Below, piece after piece: positions 52,574-61,767 of a stretch of 64,000 nucleotides of DNA. Both the position numbers and the translations under genes were made by a program. The DNA lies in NCBI RefSeq assembly GCF_022458895.1, contig NZ_JAINFL010000002.1:1150599-1214598 (forward strand), given 5' to 3'. This DNA comes from Roseihalotalea indica (GTDB lineage Bacteria > Bacteroidota > Bacteroidia > Cytophagales > Cyclobacteriaceae). A model generated the notes under the pieces. The model was not told where the DNA came from and searched no databases. It saw only the letters and a program-made list of their open reading frames with translations. Position 1 is the first letter of the stretch. Each line of letters starts with the position of its first letter.

Positions 52574-55366
52574 TTAGTTAAGAAATTGGTCGAAGGTGAT
52601 GGAAATGTAGTAAAGGGCTCCCATACTAGGGTTACCAAAGGAAGTTGTATAACGCTCATTCAGCACGTTAGAGCCGCCTACCTTAACAATAGACTTGATG
52701 GCAGGGAGCTTATAGCTCACCTGGGCATCCAGGGTTTGATAAGCCGGAATAATGCCTTCTCCAAAAGAGGACTCCCAGAGGAAAGCATCCTGCCATCTCC
52801 ACACAATATTGAATCCTACATGATCAGTCAGCTTCCGGTTGGCAAACCGCAGATTGTATCGCCATTCGGGTGTATTGTACGATGCCCGGAATCCCTGTTG
52901 TATCAGATCGTCCTGATCCAGCAGGTTATTATACGATACATTGCCACCAACAGTGTAGCCCTGATTTAAGGAGTAATCCAGGCTGGCGGCAAAACCATGA
53001 GCATTCACGGTTCCCCCGGCATTCACATCAAAGCCAAAGCGCTGAGTGGCTACCGTTTGCTGCACAATGCCTTCGGGGTTTTCCTCTCCGGCATAAGGCG
53101 GAAGTCCATTGCTGGTGACAGTTTGGGTAAAATCAATTTCGGCAATAAAATCGCGATAAGCGCTGTAGTAGTAGTAGGCATCAATCAGTAATTTGTTGTT
53201 GATTAATCCTTTGTAGCCCACCTCAAAAGTATTGACCTTCTCAGTTGTAAACTCATCAAACTCTACGGGGTTCAATAAGGCTACCGAAGCTGCTACATCT
53301 CCCGTTTCCTGATAATTAGCCTGAGCAGCCTGTACACTTGGGGTAGTGTATACCTGATTGGTTTCAAAATGATAGCGGTCTACCAATACCGGGTTGCTGC
53401 CAATCAGGCGGCGGGTCACTACATCCAGGTCAATAAACTGGTCTTGGGTAGTAGGGATACGAAAACCACGCTGGAAAGAAGCTCGCAGGTTGTGCCCGTC
53501 GGCTACCGTAATTACTCCCGACAGGCGTGGTGAAAACTGCCCGTCAAAATATTCGTTTTTATCATAGCGCACCGAGCCGGTCAGGTCTAATTTTTCATCC
53601 AGAAACGACTTAGACAGTTGTACGTAAGCTCCCCACTCATTAATATCAAATTCATCTCCGTTATCCTGCAAAGCAAACAACGTTCCGTCAGACACCAGAT
53701 CATAGCGCCGGTAATTTGCTCCAACTACTACTTCGGCAAAATCTATCTGATTAGAGAAATTGTACATACCCTCGAAGTGGGTCAGGCTGGTTTCATCCAG
53801 AAATTTAGCACCACCTTGCGAGATCGGTATCTGCCGCAATGAATCGTATAGTTCCTGATAACGTCCGTTGCTTAAATTCTGGTCGCGAACTCCATCGCTG
53901 GCACTGCGGGCTAAACCGTGGGCTTGGTCTACTGTGGCTCCAAGTAGTCGGGCTCCGGCAAAAGTTTGCACGTATGCTGGAATGGTAGTTTCCACATTAA
54001 TTAGAGAAGCCAGCGTATTGGCGGCGTAGGTATCACCGGAAGATTCTTTGGTGCGGTATCCCCGTAGAAAGAAGTTGCTGCTGCGCAGCTCAGCTTTAGC
54101 CGTCCAGATAGAGAAATCGTCTAGTACAAAGCGGTCATTGGCAGTGTATACTGTGCTTCCGGCACCAAAGTTATACTGCACCAGAGCCTCCAGGTTATCA
54201 TTGACGCGGTAATGCAGCGCACCACCCAGCTTCAGACTTTCGGTGGTGTTGTCTACAAATTCCTTTTCGGTATAACCAGTAGGGGTGAAGTTTCCGCTTT
54301 CGTCTAACGGTAACAGAGCCTCAGCTCCTGAACCCTGCCCGAGAACACCTACATTTAGCAGCGGATCACCGTAGACATTCACGCCATTATAAGTGCGTAA
54401 GCCGGCCCGGTCACTTGGGTCAATATTTTCGGGGCTTCGTTCTACCAGATCGCTCTGGTCACGGTAATCTACTCCTCTGAAGTCAGCGGCTTTCAGGTAT
54501 TCAGCATTAAGCTTAAAGGCAAATTTATTGTTGAAGGCTTTAGCGTAGCGCAGCCCATAATTCTGGTATAAAGAAGGATCATCGTCTTCCCCGTCAATAT
54601 GCGTGACGCCCAGTTTGGCAGTGGCACTCAGTCCCTGATATTCAAACGGGCTTTTGCTGCGCATCAGGATAATACCATTGATGGCATTGGGGCCGTAGAG
54701 TGCGGAAGCTGCACCGGGCAGCAACTCAACACTTTCCAGATCCAGCTCAGGAATGCCGACGATGTTTCCGACGGGAAAGTTGAGGCCGGGAGCCTGGTTA
54801 TCAATGCCGTCAATGAGTTGAACGAGGCGGTTATTGCCATTGGCCCCAAAGCCGCGGGCGTTTACCGAGCGGAAGGTTAGGCTTTGGGTACTTACATCTA
54901 TCCCCTTCAGGTTAGCAATCTGATCGTAGAAGCTAGGGGCAGCAGCCGACTGTATGTCGCGGATATCCATTTTCTCAATGGAAACGGGTGATTCCAGAAT
55001 AGATTCTTCGACTCGGGAAGCAGAAATTACCACCTCCTGCCCCAAGAGAGTTTGTTCGGCTAAGGCAACAGATAAATTATTAGTGGCTTGAGTAATTTCT
55101 ACTTCCTGGGTCTCATAACCAATGGAGGATATGACTAATGTGAAAGGAGGTGCATCATTTACTGTCAGATCAAAATTCCCATCAAAGCTGGTAACTGTTC
55201 CTACCACTTTTCCTTTCACCAGAATGTTGACCCCTACTAAAGGCTCATTGTTGTTGGCATCTGTTATTTGCCCGCTTACTGTGGTGTTATTTTGAGCCCA
55301 TAAGGGAGTAACTATAGAAAATACACCTACTATTAGCAAGCCAGCCAGACATAAAAATGTTCTCAT
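52574..55366 (-). CDS. TonB-dependent receptor with carboxypeptidase-like regulatory domain
   Basis: A 930-residue outer-membrane protein. A signal peptide is followed by a carboxypeptidase-regulatory-like domain (SGQITDANNNEPLVGVNILV) at about residues 30-110. A plug domain then spans ~115-240 (VSIEKMDIRDIQSAAAPSFYDQI, GANGNNRLVQLIDGIDNQ), and a beta barrel runs to the C-terminus with an aromatic last strand (SITFDQFLN). There is no SusD partner, so it is not a SusCD pair; the neighbouring GDSL lipoprotein is more likely its partner. It imports an unknown substrate with energy from TonB. Confidence 0.92.
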   Translation of the reverse strand: MRTFLCLAGLLIVGVFSIVTPLWAQNNTTVSGQITDANNNEPLVGVNILVKGKVVGTVTSFDGNFDLTVNDAPPFTLVISSIGYETQEVEITQATNNLSVALAEQTLLGQEVVISASRVEESILESPVSIEKMDIRDIQSAAAPSFYDQIANLKGIDVSTQSLTFRSVNARGFGANGNNRLVQLIDGIDNQAPGLNFPVGNIVGIPELDLESVELLPGAASALYGPNAINGIILMRSKSPFEYQGLSATAKLGVTHIDGEDDDPSLYQNYGLRYAKAFNNKFAFKLNAEYLKAADFRGVDYRDQSDLVERSPENIDPSDRAGLRTYNGVNVYGDPLLNVGVLGQGSGAEALLPLDESGNFTPTGYTEKEFVDNTTESLKLGGALHYRVNDNLEALVQYNFGAGSTVYTANDRFVLDDFSIWTAKAELRSSNFFLRGYRTKESSGDTYAANTLASLINVETTIPAYVQTFAGARLLGATVDQAHGLARSASDGVRDQNLSNGRYQELYDSLRQIPISQGGAKFLDETSLTHFEGMYNFSNQIDFAEVVVGANYRRYDLVSDGTLFALQDNGDEFDINEWGAYVQLSKSFLDEKLDLTGSVRYDKNEYFDGQFSPRLSGVITVADGHNLRASFQRGFRIPTTQDQFIDLDVVTRRLIGSNPVLVDRYHFETNQVYTTPSVQAAQANYQETGDVAASVALLNPVEFDEFTTEKVNTFEVGYKGLINNKLLIDAYYYYSAYRDFIAEIDFTQTVTSNGLPPYAGEENPEGIVQQTVATQRFGFDVNAGGTVNAHGFAASLDYSLNQGYTVGGNVSYNNLLDQDDLIQQGFRASYNTPEWRYNLRFANRKLTDHVGFNIVWRWQDAFLWESSFGEGIIPAYQTLDAQVSYKLPAIKSIVKVGGSNVLNERYTTSFGNPSMGALYYISITFDQFLN

Positions 55367-55411
55367 AATCTGGTTAATGTTTAAAATTTGCTAAAAAAAG
55401 TAAAAAATAAG

Positions 55412-55440
55412 CCTCATATTTTATGAGGATATCAAATATA
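55412..55440 (-). promoter_or_regulatory. Leader hairpin and -7-like element of the TonB receptor gene
   Basis: On the minus strand TATATTTG (55440-55433) matches TAnnTTTG about 65 bases upstream of the ATG. CCTCATA (55412-55418) and TATGAGG (55422-55428) form a 7-base hairpin in the leader. Both are suggestive only. Confidence 0.4.
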
Positions 55441-55539
55441 TAGTAAATCTCGGGATTTGTTATGCATGCAGAAGACTTTTTGTTTTCTCTCTCTTCTTAA
55501 GCCGCAACAAGAGTGGATACAATCAGAAAATTAGGGCAT

Positions 55540-55566
55540 AAAAAAAGCCTTGCACCAGGGCAAGGC
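55540..55566 (-). terminator. Rho-independent terminator of the M3 peptidase gene
   Basis: Read on the minus strand, GCCTTGC and GCAAGGC (55566-55560 and 55553-55547) form a 7-base stem around a 6-base loop, directly followed by a run of seven T (55546-55540). It lies 25 bases downstream of the peptidase stop codon. Confidence 0.85.
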
Positions 55567-55590
55567 TTCGGATTTGAGTCTGTTTATCTG

Positions 55591-57318
55591 TTAAATTGCA
55601 TCTAACTCTGATCTCACGAATTGCATTAGAGAACGAATGTATTCGGTGCTAAAATCAAATTTTATATTGGCAGCTTCGTACACCTCAGGAATCGTTTTGG
55701 TGTGCCCTAGCTTTAACGCATTTTTATAACCATCTAACCCTTTTTTCGGGTCTTCGCGATAGTTTTTCCAAACAGCTATGGCACCCAATTGGGCAAAGCC
55801 ATATTCTATATAGTAAAAGGGCACTTCGTAAAGGTGAAGCTGTTTTTGCCACAAATGACTTTTCTCTTCCTCCAGGTCATCCCAGTCGGTGATATTATCA
55901 GAGAATGCGCCGAATATCTGGTTCCACTGGGCGATTCGTTGCTCAAGTGTATGCTCCGGATTTTCATAAACCCAGTGCTGGAATTTGTCAATAGTTGCAA
56001 CCCAGGGTAAAGTTTCAATAATCTGTTCCAGGTGCTCGCGCTTAGCCCGTTTCAAATCTTCTTCATCCTCAAAAAACAGGTTCCAGTGATCCATCGAGAT
56101 CAGCTCCATTGACATAGACGCTAGTTCGGCTACCTCTGAAGGAGTATGCTGGAAGTTGGTAAGTTCCAGATCGCGGGTGAGGAAAGAATGCACCGCGTGG
56201 CCACCTTCGTGCATCATGGTAACCATATCACGCAGGTTAGAGGTGGCATTCATGAAGATAAACGGCACACCGGTTTCAGAAAGTGGGTAGTTGTATCCGC
56301 CCGGGGCTTTACCCTTTCTTGACTCCAGGTCCAGGTGGCCCATTTCCTGCATGATAGCAATACGTTCTCCCAGGTATGAGTCTAGACGACCGAATGCTTC
56401 AATAGTTTTCTTGGTGAGTTCTTTTCCAGTAGAAAAGGGTTTAAGCGGCGGCCGTCCCTCTATATCTACAGCTTTGTCCCAGGGGCGTAATCGTTTTACC
56501 TCTAGCTTCAATTTGCGATGAGCCGCCAAGTCATCCAGCATAGGAACGATTTCTTTTTCTACTGCCTCATGGAAGTCAAAGCAATCTTGAGGAGTATAAT
56601 CAAACCGGCCCATTGCGGTAAACATATAGTCTCGGTAGTTGGCAAAAGCTGCATTCTTACCAATCTGGTTGCGCAGCTGGATCAGTTTGGTAAATAGCGC
56701 ATTGAGCGGATCTTTATCTTCCAGACGACGCTTGGTAATCTTCCGATAAGCATTTTTTCGTACCTCTCGGTCGGTAGATTGAAGGAGGTTGGCTGCCTGT
56801 TGCAGGGTCATCTCTTGGCCGTCAATCTTCACGCTCATAGCGCCGGAAATTTTCCCGAAGTTCTGAGCTTCGTTTTGCTCTTCTGTTTTTAGCGGAATGT
56901 TCTCTTCCCGGAAAATCTGCGCTTCTTTCTCCATTTCCCGAATCATAATCGGGTAACCTTCCCGGTTCTTCAACTCATCGAGATAAGGGCTGGCTAGCGC
57001 TTTTTTATTTAGCTCGTTGCTTACGGGAGCAATTTTAGGCTCAATCTTGGTGATAAATTCGGTGTAGCTTTCGCGCAGCCGGTCATCAGTCGTGTCGCAG
57101 GTCATTTTGATGTAGCGCCACGCCAGGTTTTCCGAAAGTACGGCTTCCAGTTCGCTCCGGTCCTGAAACCATCGCTGTAAGTCGGCGGCTGAATTAATCT
57201 CCCGTTCCAGTAAATCATCATAGTAGGGCTTCACAGCTTCCCAACTGGAGACTTTAAAATCCTGAGGTAAAAGTTGCCTCTCCTTCTTTTCGGGAAGAGT
57301 TATGTTTTCTGTTTTCAT
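55591..57318 (-). CDS. M3 family oligoendopeptidase
   Basis: A 575-residue zinc peptidase of the oligoendopeptidase F type. The metal motif is MMHEGGHAVHSFL near residue 365-377 (HExxH), with the third ligand Glu about 25 residues later (VAELASMSMELI). It has no signal peptide, so it probably degrades peptides in the cytoplasm. The N-terminal helical part (SSWEAVKPYYDDLLEREI) is typical. A clear terminator follows. The start MKTENITLPEKKERQLL is ATG and fits. Confidence 0.9.
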   Translation of the reverse strand: MKTENITLPEKKERQLLPQDFKVSSWEAVKPYYDDLLEREINSAADLQRWFQDRSELEAVLSENLAWRYIKMTCDTTDDRLRESYTEFITKIEPKIAPVSNELNKKALASPYLDELKNREGYPIMIREMEKEAQIFREENIPLKTEEQNEAQNFGKISGAMSVKIDGQEMTLQQAANLLQSTDREVRKNAYRKITKRRLEDKDPLNALFTKLIQLRNQIGKNAAFANYRDYMFTAMGRFDYTPQDCFDFHEAVEKEIVPMLDDLAAHRKLKLEVKRLRPWDKAVDIEGRPPLKPFSTGKELTKKTIEAFGRLDSYLGERIAIMQEMGHLDLESRKGKAPGGYNYPLSETGVPFIFMNATSNLRDMVTMMHEGGHAVHSFLTRDLELTNFQHTPSEVAELASMSMELISMDHWNLFFEDEEDLKRAKREHLEQIIETLPWVATIDKFQHWVYENPEHTLEQRIAQWNQIFGAFSDNITDWDDLEEEKSHLWQKQLHLYEVPFYYIEYGFAQLGAIAVWKNYREDPKKGLDGYKNALKLGHTKTIPEVYEAANIKFDFSTEYIRSLMQFVRSELDAI

Positions 57319-57402
57319 AAAAGTTCACAGTTTTCAGTTACCAGTTCTTAGTTCACAGTTTTGAGACTTTAACTATGAACCTTGAGCTGTGTACATAAAG
57401 TT

Positions 57403-58584
57403 TTAATCAATTTCAATAACGACATCTGAGGTCAAAGGATGCCCAACGCAGGTAAGAACAAATCCCTGTTGCAAATCTTCTTCTGCTAGCGCATCGGTTT
57501 CGTCCAGTTTCATACGGCCCGAGGTGCATTTGCCCATGCAGGCAGTGCAGATACCACTTTGGCAGGAATAGGGCAGGTCAATATCCAGGGCAATGGCGGT
57601 TTCAAGAATGGTGCTTTCCGGGTCTACAGTGAAGCGATGAGTTTCACCTTCATAGATAATAGTGACCTCATGGGCTTCGGTAACCGGAACATCATCGTTA
57701 CCCAGCGCACCAATGCCTGTTCCTGAGTCCCAGGAGGCGGTAAGAGGTGGTTTTGCATCGGTAGGCTTCTTTTCTTTCTTAGCTCCGGCCACAAAGCTTT
57801 CTTTATGAATCAGATGAGTGGGAATTTCCAAAGCTCGTAATCCATCCAGCACGTTGTCCATCATACCTTGAGGACCGCACAGAAAGTACTCAGTTGTTTT
57901 TTCCTGAAACGGCAGGTCGGCAAGTAAATCGGGCACTGCTTCCGGAGTAATCAGCCCACCTCGGCAAGCAAAGCGGGTAGTAACATTCTCCAGCACGTGT
58001 ACCAGGTGGAAACGCTCGGGGTAATGACTGAGAAGTTGATGTAAATGCTCTCGGAAAATAATAGCAGCCTCATCCCGATTAGCATAAATCAATGATACTT
58101 TAGAAGCGGGCTCCTTATCCAACACCGACTTGATGAGCGACATAATAGGAGTAATGCCGCTTCCGCCGCCAAACATCACCAAGTGGCGAGCCTGGTCGGG
58201 ATACAGTTTCGTAGTGAAATTACCAGCCGGAGCCTGAATGGTAATAGTATCACCTACCTTAAGAATATCGTTTAAGTAATTAGATACCTTCCCCGAAGCT
58301 ACACGCTTTACGGTAACTGCGGGGTACTGATCAGTGTGGGGTGAAGTGCACAGCGAATAAGATCGGCGTATATCTTCGCCATCAATCGTCAGCAATAGTG
58401 TAAGAAACTGGCCTGGTTCATATACCAAGTCAGGTTTATCAAATACAATGGTGATAGCATCCTCCGTTTCTTTTATAACTTCCTTTACAATCAGCTGTTG
58501 AGGCTGGTGCTTTTTAGGAGAAGGAGTGTCTTCAACTGTTTTGGATTCCTTTTTCTTGGATTTTGAAAAAAAGCTAAACTTCAC
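57403..58584 (-). CDS. Ferredoxin-NADP reductase/2Fe-2S fusion (PaaE-like)
   Basis: A 393-residue electron-transfer protein. Residues ~35-130 bind FAD (RSYSLC, the RxYS motif), ~140-265 bind NAD(P) (MFGGGSGITPIMS and LCGPQGMMD), and ~305-393 form a plant-type 2Fe-2S domain (PYSCQSGICTACMGKCTSG, with the fourth ligand in VLTCVGHP). It resembles the reductase components of oxygenases such as PaaE. No oxygenase subunit is adjacent, so the electron acceptor is unknown. The N-terminus is highly basic and low-complexity (residues 1-28). Confidence 0.9.
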   Translation of the reverse strand: MKFSFFSKSKKKESKTVEDTPSPKKHQPQQLIVKEVIKETEDAITIVFDKPDLVYEPGQFLTLLLTIDGEDIRRSYSLCTSPHTDQYPAVTVKRVASGKVSNYLNDILKVGDTITIQAPAGNFTTKLYPDQARHLVMFGGGSGITPIMSLIKSVLDKEPASKVSLIYANRDEAAIIFREHLHQLLSHYPERFHLVHVLENVTTRFACRGGLITPEAVPDLLADLPFQEKTTEYFLCGPQGMMDNVLDGLRALEIPTHLIHKESFVAGAKKEKKPTDAKPPLTASWDSGTGIGALGNDDVPVTEAHEVTIIYEGETHRFTVDPESTILETAIALDIDLPYSCQSGICTACMGKCTSGRMKLDETDALAEEDLQQGFVLTCVGHPLTSDVVIEID

Positions 58585-58827
58585 AATGATTCTATTTTAG
58601 TGCAATCTATTAAAATAAATGCGGTGTTTCGGGTGTTTGTGGTGCCGACTTCCAATCACATAAACTGTTTGGCCTAGGCATTTCTATAGTTGACTGTTTT
58701 CGGCTCTCCATGTCCCTTACTACATCATACAACATAGCTTAGGCAAAACATTCCCAAATTCCTCAAAGATAAGGGGACGAATTCGCGCACAAATTCCTAA
58801 TTTTGAGCTTACATTCAATAAAATCGC

Positions 58828-60183
58828 ATGGAATTAACTTCGCTTACGGCAGTTTCGCCGATTGATGGTAGGTACCGAAGGTATACTAATACGCTGGCAC
58901 CGTATTTTTCAGAGTACGCATTGATCCGATATCGGGTTTTAGTAGAGGTAGAATACTTTATCGCCTTGTGTGAACTTCCATTACCTCAGTTATCAGGCGT
59001 AGATGCAGCCTTATTTCCTAAGCTTAGAAAGATCGTCGAGGATTTTTCGGAAGCCGATGCGTTAGCGATTAAACAGTGGGAGCGGCAAACTAACCATGAT
59101 GTAAAGGCCGTAGAGTATTTTTTGAAGGAGCAATGGGATGCGCTTGGGCTTACTGACTATAAAGAGTTCATCCATTTTGGATTGACTTCTCAGGATATTA
59201 ACAATACCTCAATTCCCCTTAGCCTGCGAGATGCCGTGCAACAGGTCTATTATCCGCTGCTGGATGATATTTTAAGTAAATTAAACCGACAGGCAAAAGA
59301 GTGGGGCGACTTACCAATGCTAGCGCGCACCCACGGTCAACCTGCTTCTCCAACAACCTTTGGTAAAGAGTGGCTGGTATTTCATGAGCGGGTAAATCAT
59401 CAATTAAAATTGCTGCAAGCATTACCTTACGCTGCTAAATTTGGCGGGGCTACGGGTAATATGAACGCTCATGCGGTAGCGTATCCTGATGTAGAGTGGC
59501 ACTCCTTCGCTGAAAAATTTGTGAATAATACCCTAGGCTTGCAACGGAGCTTCCCCACCACTCAGATTGAGCACTACGATTACCTGGCGGCAGTGTTGGA
59601 TGCTTTAAAACGTATTAATGTGATACTCATTGACTTTAGTCGGGATGTATGGCAGTATGTGTCTATGAACTACCTAAAGCAACGGGTAGTAGAAAATGAA
59701 GTAGGCTCATCAGCTATGCCTCATAAGGTAAATCCCATTGATTTTGAAAATGCTGAAGGAAACCTGGGCATTGCCAATGCCTTGCTGGAGCATCTATCAG
59801 GCAAGCTTCCTATCTCGCGTTTACAGCGCGACCTGACCGACTCTACCGTACTGCGTAACCTGGGAGTCCCTTTGGGCCACACCCTTATCGCTTTTGAGTC
59901 ATTACTGAAAGGGCTAAGTAAAATTGAAGTGAATGAAGAAGCTCTGCATGACGATCTGGAGGAGAATTGGGCGGTGGTAGCCGAAGCTATACAAACCATT
60001 TTGCGGCGCGAAGGGTACCCCAAGCCGTATGAAGCACTGAAATCTTTAACCCGGGGCAATAACCGTATTTCGGAAGCCGATATTAAACGGTTTATTGAGG
60101 AGCTTAATATAGGGAATGGAGTAAAACAGGAACTCTTGTCCATTACGCCATTTAACTATACAGGACTGAAAACATTACAATAA
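58828..60183 (+). CDS. purB: Adenylosuccinate lyase
   Basis: A 451-residue fumarase/aspartase superfamily enzyme that splits SAICAR and adenylosuccinate to fumarate and AICAR or AMP in purine synthesis. The signature GSSAMPHKVNPIDFENAEGN is complete, and HFGLTSQDINNTS and ARTHGQPASPTTFGKE are conserved blocks near residues 125 and 170. The E. coli-like form (length 451, N-terminus LTAVSPIDGRY) is evident. It stands alone with a terminator shortly after its stop. Confidence 0.96.
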   Translation: MELTSLTAVSPIDGRYRRYTNTLAPYFSEYALIRYRVLVEVEYFIALCELPLPQLSGVDAALFPKLRKIVEDFSEADALAIKQWERQTNHDVKAVEYFLKEQWDALGLTDYKEFIHFGLTSQDINNTSIPLSLRDAVQQVYYPLLDDILSKLNRQAKEWGDLPMLARTHGQPASPTTFGKEWLVFHERVNHQLKLLQALPYAAKFGGATGNMNAHAVAYPDVEWHSFAEKFVNNTLGLQRSFPTTQIEHYDYLAAVLDALKRINVILIDFSRDVWQYVSMNYLKQRVVENEVGSSAMPHKVNPIDFENAEGNLGIANALLEHLSGKLPISRLQRDLTDSTVLRNLGVPLGHTLIAFESLLKGLSKIEVNEEALHDDLEENWAVVAEAIQTILRREGYPKPYEALKSLTRGNNRISEADIKRFIEELNIGNGVKQELLSITPFNYTGLKTLQ

Positions 60184-60265
60184 TTGAGGATAGCTCCCAA
60201 TTCGGGAACCTTCCGGGCGGTTCTGTTGGTTTGAAGAATTAGTCAGTTTGATTATTTTTGTTGAG

Positions 60266-60299
60266 CGCCTCAGTCTACTAAAGCAGACTGAGCGTTTTT
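60266..60299 (+). terminator. Rho-independent terminator after purB
   Basis: CTCAGTCT (60269-60276) pairs with AGACTGAG (60285-60292) around an 8-base loop, and CG plus five T follow (60293-60299). It lies about 85 bases after the purB stop. Confidence 0.8.
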
Positions 60300-60342
60300 G
60301 TATTCACGAGTAATAAATTTATTTTACGGTATCACCCTTAGA

Positions 60343-60365
60343 AACGGCTACTTACGTAAGCCGTT
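60343..60365 (+). other. Stem-loop in the greA leader
   Basis: AACGGCT (60343-60349) pairs with AGCCGTT (60359-60365), with TTACGTAA in the loop, and CTTTTATTTT follows. It ends 43 bases before greA and could be a second terminator or an attenuator in the greA leader. Confidence 0.5.
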
Positions 60366-60408
60366 CTTTTATTTTGGTTCTGTGGGTTGATTTTTAAATT
60401 TTTAGATC

Positions 60409-60888
60409 ATGGCAATATCATACTACACCAAAGAAGGATTGCAGAAGCTCAAAGACGAGCTGAACGAATTGAAAACCAAAGGCCGATCCGACATGGCCAA
60501 ACAAATTGCCGAGGCAAGAGACAAAGGCGATTTGAGTGAAAATGCCGAATACGATGCCGCTAAAGATGCGCAAGGCTTATTAGAGCTCAAGATTTCTAAG
60601 TTGGAGGAAACCGTAGGGAATGCCCGGGTAATTGATGAGTCAACCATTGATACTTCTAAAGTATCCATTCTTTCTACCGTAAAAATTAAGAACCAGAAAA
60701 ATGGCATGACGATGGCCTACACACTGGTTTCTGAAGAAGAAGCCAATCTAAAGGCTAATAAAATTTCCGTAAAGTCGCCCATTGGGCAAGGCTTGCTAGG
60801 GAAAAAAATAGGCGATATTGCCGAAATTAAAGCACCAGCCGGAGTTATGGAATTTGAAGTGCTGGATATTTCGGTGAGTAGTTTCTAG
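60409..60888 (+). CDS. greA: Transcription elongation factor GreA
   Basis: A 159-residue protein with the GreA layout. The N-terminal coiled coil is GLQKLKDELNELKTKGRSDM to SENAEYDAAKDAQGLLELKI (with conserved acidic tip residues in DLSENAEYDAAKD), and the C-terminal FKBP-like domain (TYT-like SEEEANLKANKISVKSPIGQGLLGKKIGD) follows. It rescues backtracked RNA polymerase by stimulating transcript cleavage. Length and motifs are normal. The HIT-family gene follows on the same strand after 59 bases, with a repeat element in between. Confidence 0.95.
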   Translation: MAISYYTKEGLQKLKDELNELKTKGRSDMAKQIAEARDKGDLSENAEYDAAKDAQGLLELKISKLEETVGNARVIDESTIDTSKVSILSTVKIKNQKNGMTMAYTLVSEEEANLKANKISVKSPIGQGLLGKKIGDIAEIKAPAGVMEFEVLDISVSSF

Positions 60889-60900
60889 TAAATACCCCTG

Positions 60901-60925
60901 CATTATTCATCAGTCATTACGCATT
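60901..60925. repeat. AATGACTGATGA-type dispersed repeat (inverted copy)
   Basis: On the minus strand this reads AATGCGTAATGACTGATGAATAATG, shown here in two parts: AATGCG and TAATGACTGATGAATAATG. The second part is identical over 19 bases to 14379-14397. It lies in the greA-HIT spacer. Confidence 0.6.
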
Positions 60926-60947
60926 TACTAGGATAATCTCCCATATC

Positions 60948-61343
60948 ATGGCTAGTATTTTTACCAAAATTATAAACCGAGAAATTCTGGGTCATATTGT
61001 GGCTGAAAACGAGCATGCTCTTGCATTTCTCGATATTCGTCCCTTAACTAAAGGGCATACGCTGGTCGTTCCTAAGCAGGAAGTAGACTATTACTTTGAC
61101 CTGGACGATGAGCTTTATACACAACTTAATCTGTTTGCCAAGCAGGTAGCAACTGGGTTGAAGAAAGTAATTAACTGCAAACGAATTGCCACAGCCGTTA
61201 TCGGCTTAGAAGTGCCTCATGCTCACATACATCTGATTCCAATCAATAGTATGAGTGATGCCAACTTCAGTAATCCTAAATTGGAGTTAAGTGATGAAGA
61301 AATGATTCACATTGCTGACCAAATAAGGGCTGCAATACAATAA
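60948..61343 (+). CDS. HIT family nucleotide-binding protein
   Basis: A 131-residue HIT protein. The histidine triad is VPHAHIHLIPI near residue 91-101 (HxHxHxx), and the N-terminus IFTKIINREILGHIVAENEH plus LAFLDIRPLTKGHTLVVPK are typical of the HINT branch. Members hydrolyse nucleoside phosphoramidates or AMP conjugates. A strong terminator follows 26 bases after the stop. The gene is probably co-transcribed with greA. Confidence 0.92.
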   Translation: MASIFTKIINREILGHIVAENEHALAFLDIRPLTKGHTLVVPKQEVDYYFDLDDELYTQLNLFAKQVATGLKKVINCKRIATAVIGLEVPHAHIHLIPINSMSDANFSNPKLELSDEEMIHIADQIRAAIQ

Positions 61344-61369
61344 CACTTGTCATTAATTAGAAACTTCAG

Positions 61370-61397
61370 GGCGCTTTCGTAAGAAAGCGCCTTTTTT
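61370..61397 (+). terminator. Rho-independent terminator after the HIT gene
   Basis: GGCGCTTTC (61370-61378) pairs perfectly with GAAAGCGCC (61383-61391) around GTAA and is followed by six T (61392-61397). This is a textbook terminator. Confidence 0.92.
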
Positions 61398-61767
61398 ATT
61401 GCTCAAAACCTGCCCTGTCCAGAATTTATCCTTTTCTATATCCCTGCAAACCAATCTTTTACTCTCTTTCTCTTTTAGTACATCCTCGCCTGAAGTCAAA
61501 ATAAGCTTCAACTTTTATTCCACAGAGAATACTATAATTTTAATAAAGAAGCACAGAAAAAAGGCCAAAACACATGAGTTAGTACAGGTAAAGTACAATT
61601 CATAGTCTGCCGTAAAGAAATAATACTACACCGCCTCTTATCCTTAACTACCGAGGAGTGCTCTGGCTAAGGGGTAAAATATGGCAAAAAATTGCGCTGT
61701 ACCATTTTGTGCTTTTTGAGTACAGGAAATACAAAATAGTAGAGAGAAAACCATAAAGTTTGATCAT
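61398..61767. other. Intergenic stretch before the secreted protein pair
   Basis: 370 bases without a convincing gene. A 68-codon frame (61399-61605) exists but its composition (very S/F/L-rich, then K/I-rich) is unlike neighbours and it begins inside the terminator tail. The promoter of the secreted-protein genes should lie here; no clear TAnnTTTG was assigned. Confidence 0.5.

Noticed and set aside
61399..61605. A 68-codon frame after the HIT gene
   Set aside because: Begins at the terminator tail, composition unlike neighbours, no signal peptide or domain.
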